DNA of 5,754 nucleotides from Acidobacteriota bacterium (lineage in GTDB: Bacteria; Acidobacteriota; Terriglobia; Versatilivoradales; Versatilivoraceae): positions 1-5,754 of the forward strand of contig JAPOZE010000109.1 of assembly GCA_026706225.1 (NCBI GenBank), in the 5' to 3' direction. Shown one piece after another: positions 5,325 through 5,754 of this stretch (position 1 is the stretch's first letter; each line of letters begins with the position of its first letter). The position numbers and the translations under genes were made by a program. The notes under the pieces are model-generated. The model worked only from the letters and a program-made list of their open reading frames with translations. It made no database searches and had not been told where the DNA came from.

Positions 5325-5754
5325 CTACGCCAGCAGCTTGGCGATGACCTTGCCGCCGACGTCGGTCAATCGGGCATCCCGCCCGCGGAACTTGAAGGTC
5401 AGTCGGGTGTGATCGATCCCCAGCAGATGCAGGATGGTGGCCTGAACGTCGTGCACGTGAACGCTGTCCTCGACCGGCGAGAAGCCGATCTCGTCGGTCT
5501 TGCCGATGGTCTGGCCGGGCTTGGTCCCGCCGCCCGCAAACCACATGGTGAAGGCATCGATGTGGTGGTTGCGGCCAACGGTGTCGCGCACTTCCCCCAT
5601 CGGAGTCCGGCCGAACTCGCCGCCCCAGACGACCAACGTCTCGTTCAACAAACCTCGCTGCTTCAGATCGCGGACCAGCGCGGCGATGGGCCGGTCAACC
5701 TCCAGGCACACCTTGTCGAGGCCCTTGTCCAGGTCGGCGCCGGCTCCCCCGTGA
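5325..5754 (-). CDS. DUF1501 family protein, C-terminal part (5' end outside window)
   Basis: The frame is open from the window edge to a TAG at 5327-5325 and gives 142 residues, about the last third of a family whose members are usually over 400 residues. Recognisable family features in order are: [83 protein letters not shown] and [22 protein letters not shown]1501 proteins have an alkaline-phosphatase/sulfatase-like fold, normally carry a twin-arginine signal at the N-terminus (not in view), and are often next to a DUF1549/DUF1553 cytochrome-type protein, which would lie beyond the window edge. The reaction is not established for the family. The gene continues past the edge, so the GTG at 5711 is internal and not a start. 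It converges with fimT and has no evident functional tie to the pilins. Confidence 0.93.
   Translation of the reverse strand, partial: HGGAGADLDKGLDKVCLEVDRPIAALVRDLKQRGLLNETLVVWGGEFGRTPMGEVRDTVGRNHHIDAFTMWFAGGGTKPGQTIGKTDEIGFSPVEDSVHVHDVQATILHLLGIDHTRLTFKFRGRDARLTDVGGKVIAKLLA

Overview
The window is a GC-rich bacterial chromosome segment with an envelope and type IV pilus (T4P) theme. Four or five gene families are recognisable by their own motifs. The mix is a lipopolysaccharide-type glycosyltransferase pair, a bifunctional prepilin peptidase, PilV/PilW/PilX/FimT-type minor pilins and a DUF1501 protein. It suggests a Gram-negative bacterium. DUF1501 proteins are common in Planctomycetota, Verrucomicrobiota and Acidobacteriota, and I lean towards Acidobacteriota, but this is inference from gene content only.

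Layout: (1) Positions 1-2158, plus strand. The C-terminal end of a membrane-associated protein (probably a WaaE/KdtX-like family 2 glycosyltransferase) is followed by a complete family 4 glycosyltransferase (213-1304). Seventeen bases later comes a complete prepilin peptidase, pilD (1322-2158). (2) Positions 4643-2166, minus strand. A compact operon pilV-pilW-pilX encodes three minor pilins (10-base gap, then a 4-base ATGA overlap) and runs convergently into pilD with only 7 bases between the stop codons. A good sigma-70-like promoter (TTGACA, 16 bases, TATGAT) lies just upstream of pilV. (3) Positions 4710-5318, plus strand. A FimT/GspH-type minor pilin is divergent from pilV. (4) Positions 5754-5325, minus strand. 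The C-terminal third of a DUF1501 protein converges on fimT with a 6-base gap.

How the genes fit together: PilD cleaves prepilin leaders at the Gly|Phe junction and N-methylates the new N-terminus. FimT, PilV, PilW and PilX would be its substrates and would form the initiation/tip complex of a type IV pilus, equivalent to GspH-I-J-K of type II secretion. The ATPase, platform, secretin, major pilin and PilY1 genes are not in this window. The glycosyltransferases probably act in lipooligosaccharide core or surface glycan assembly; their link to pili is positional only.

I see no RNA gene, CRISPR array, insertion sequence, phage gene or attachment site, and no gene-free stretch longer than about 120 bases. 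I do not see an undescribed system. The points most worth a second look are an 18-residue periodic, solenoid-like segment in the large PilX-like protein, EF-hand-like loops in PilW and FimT, the inverted fimT with a shared control region, and a start-site correction for pilV.
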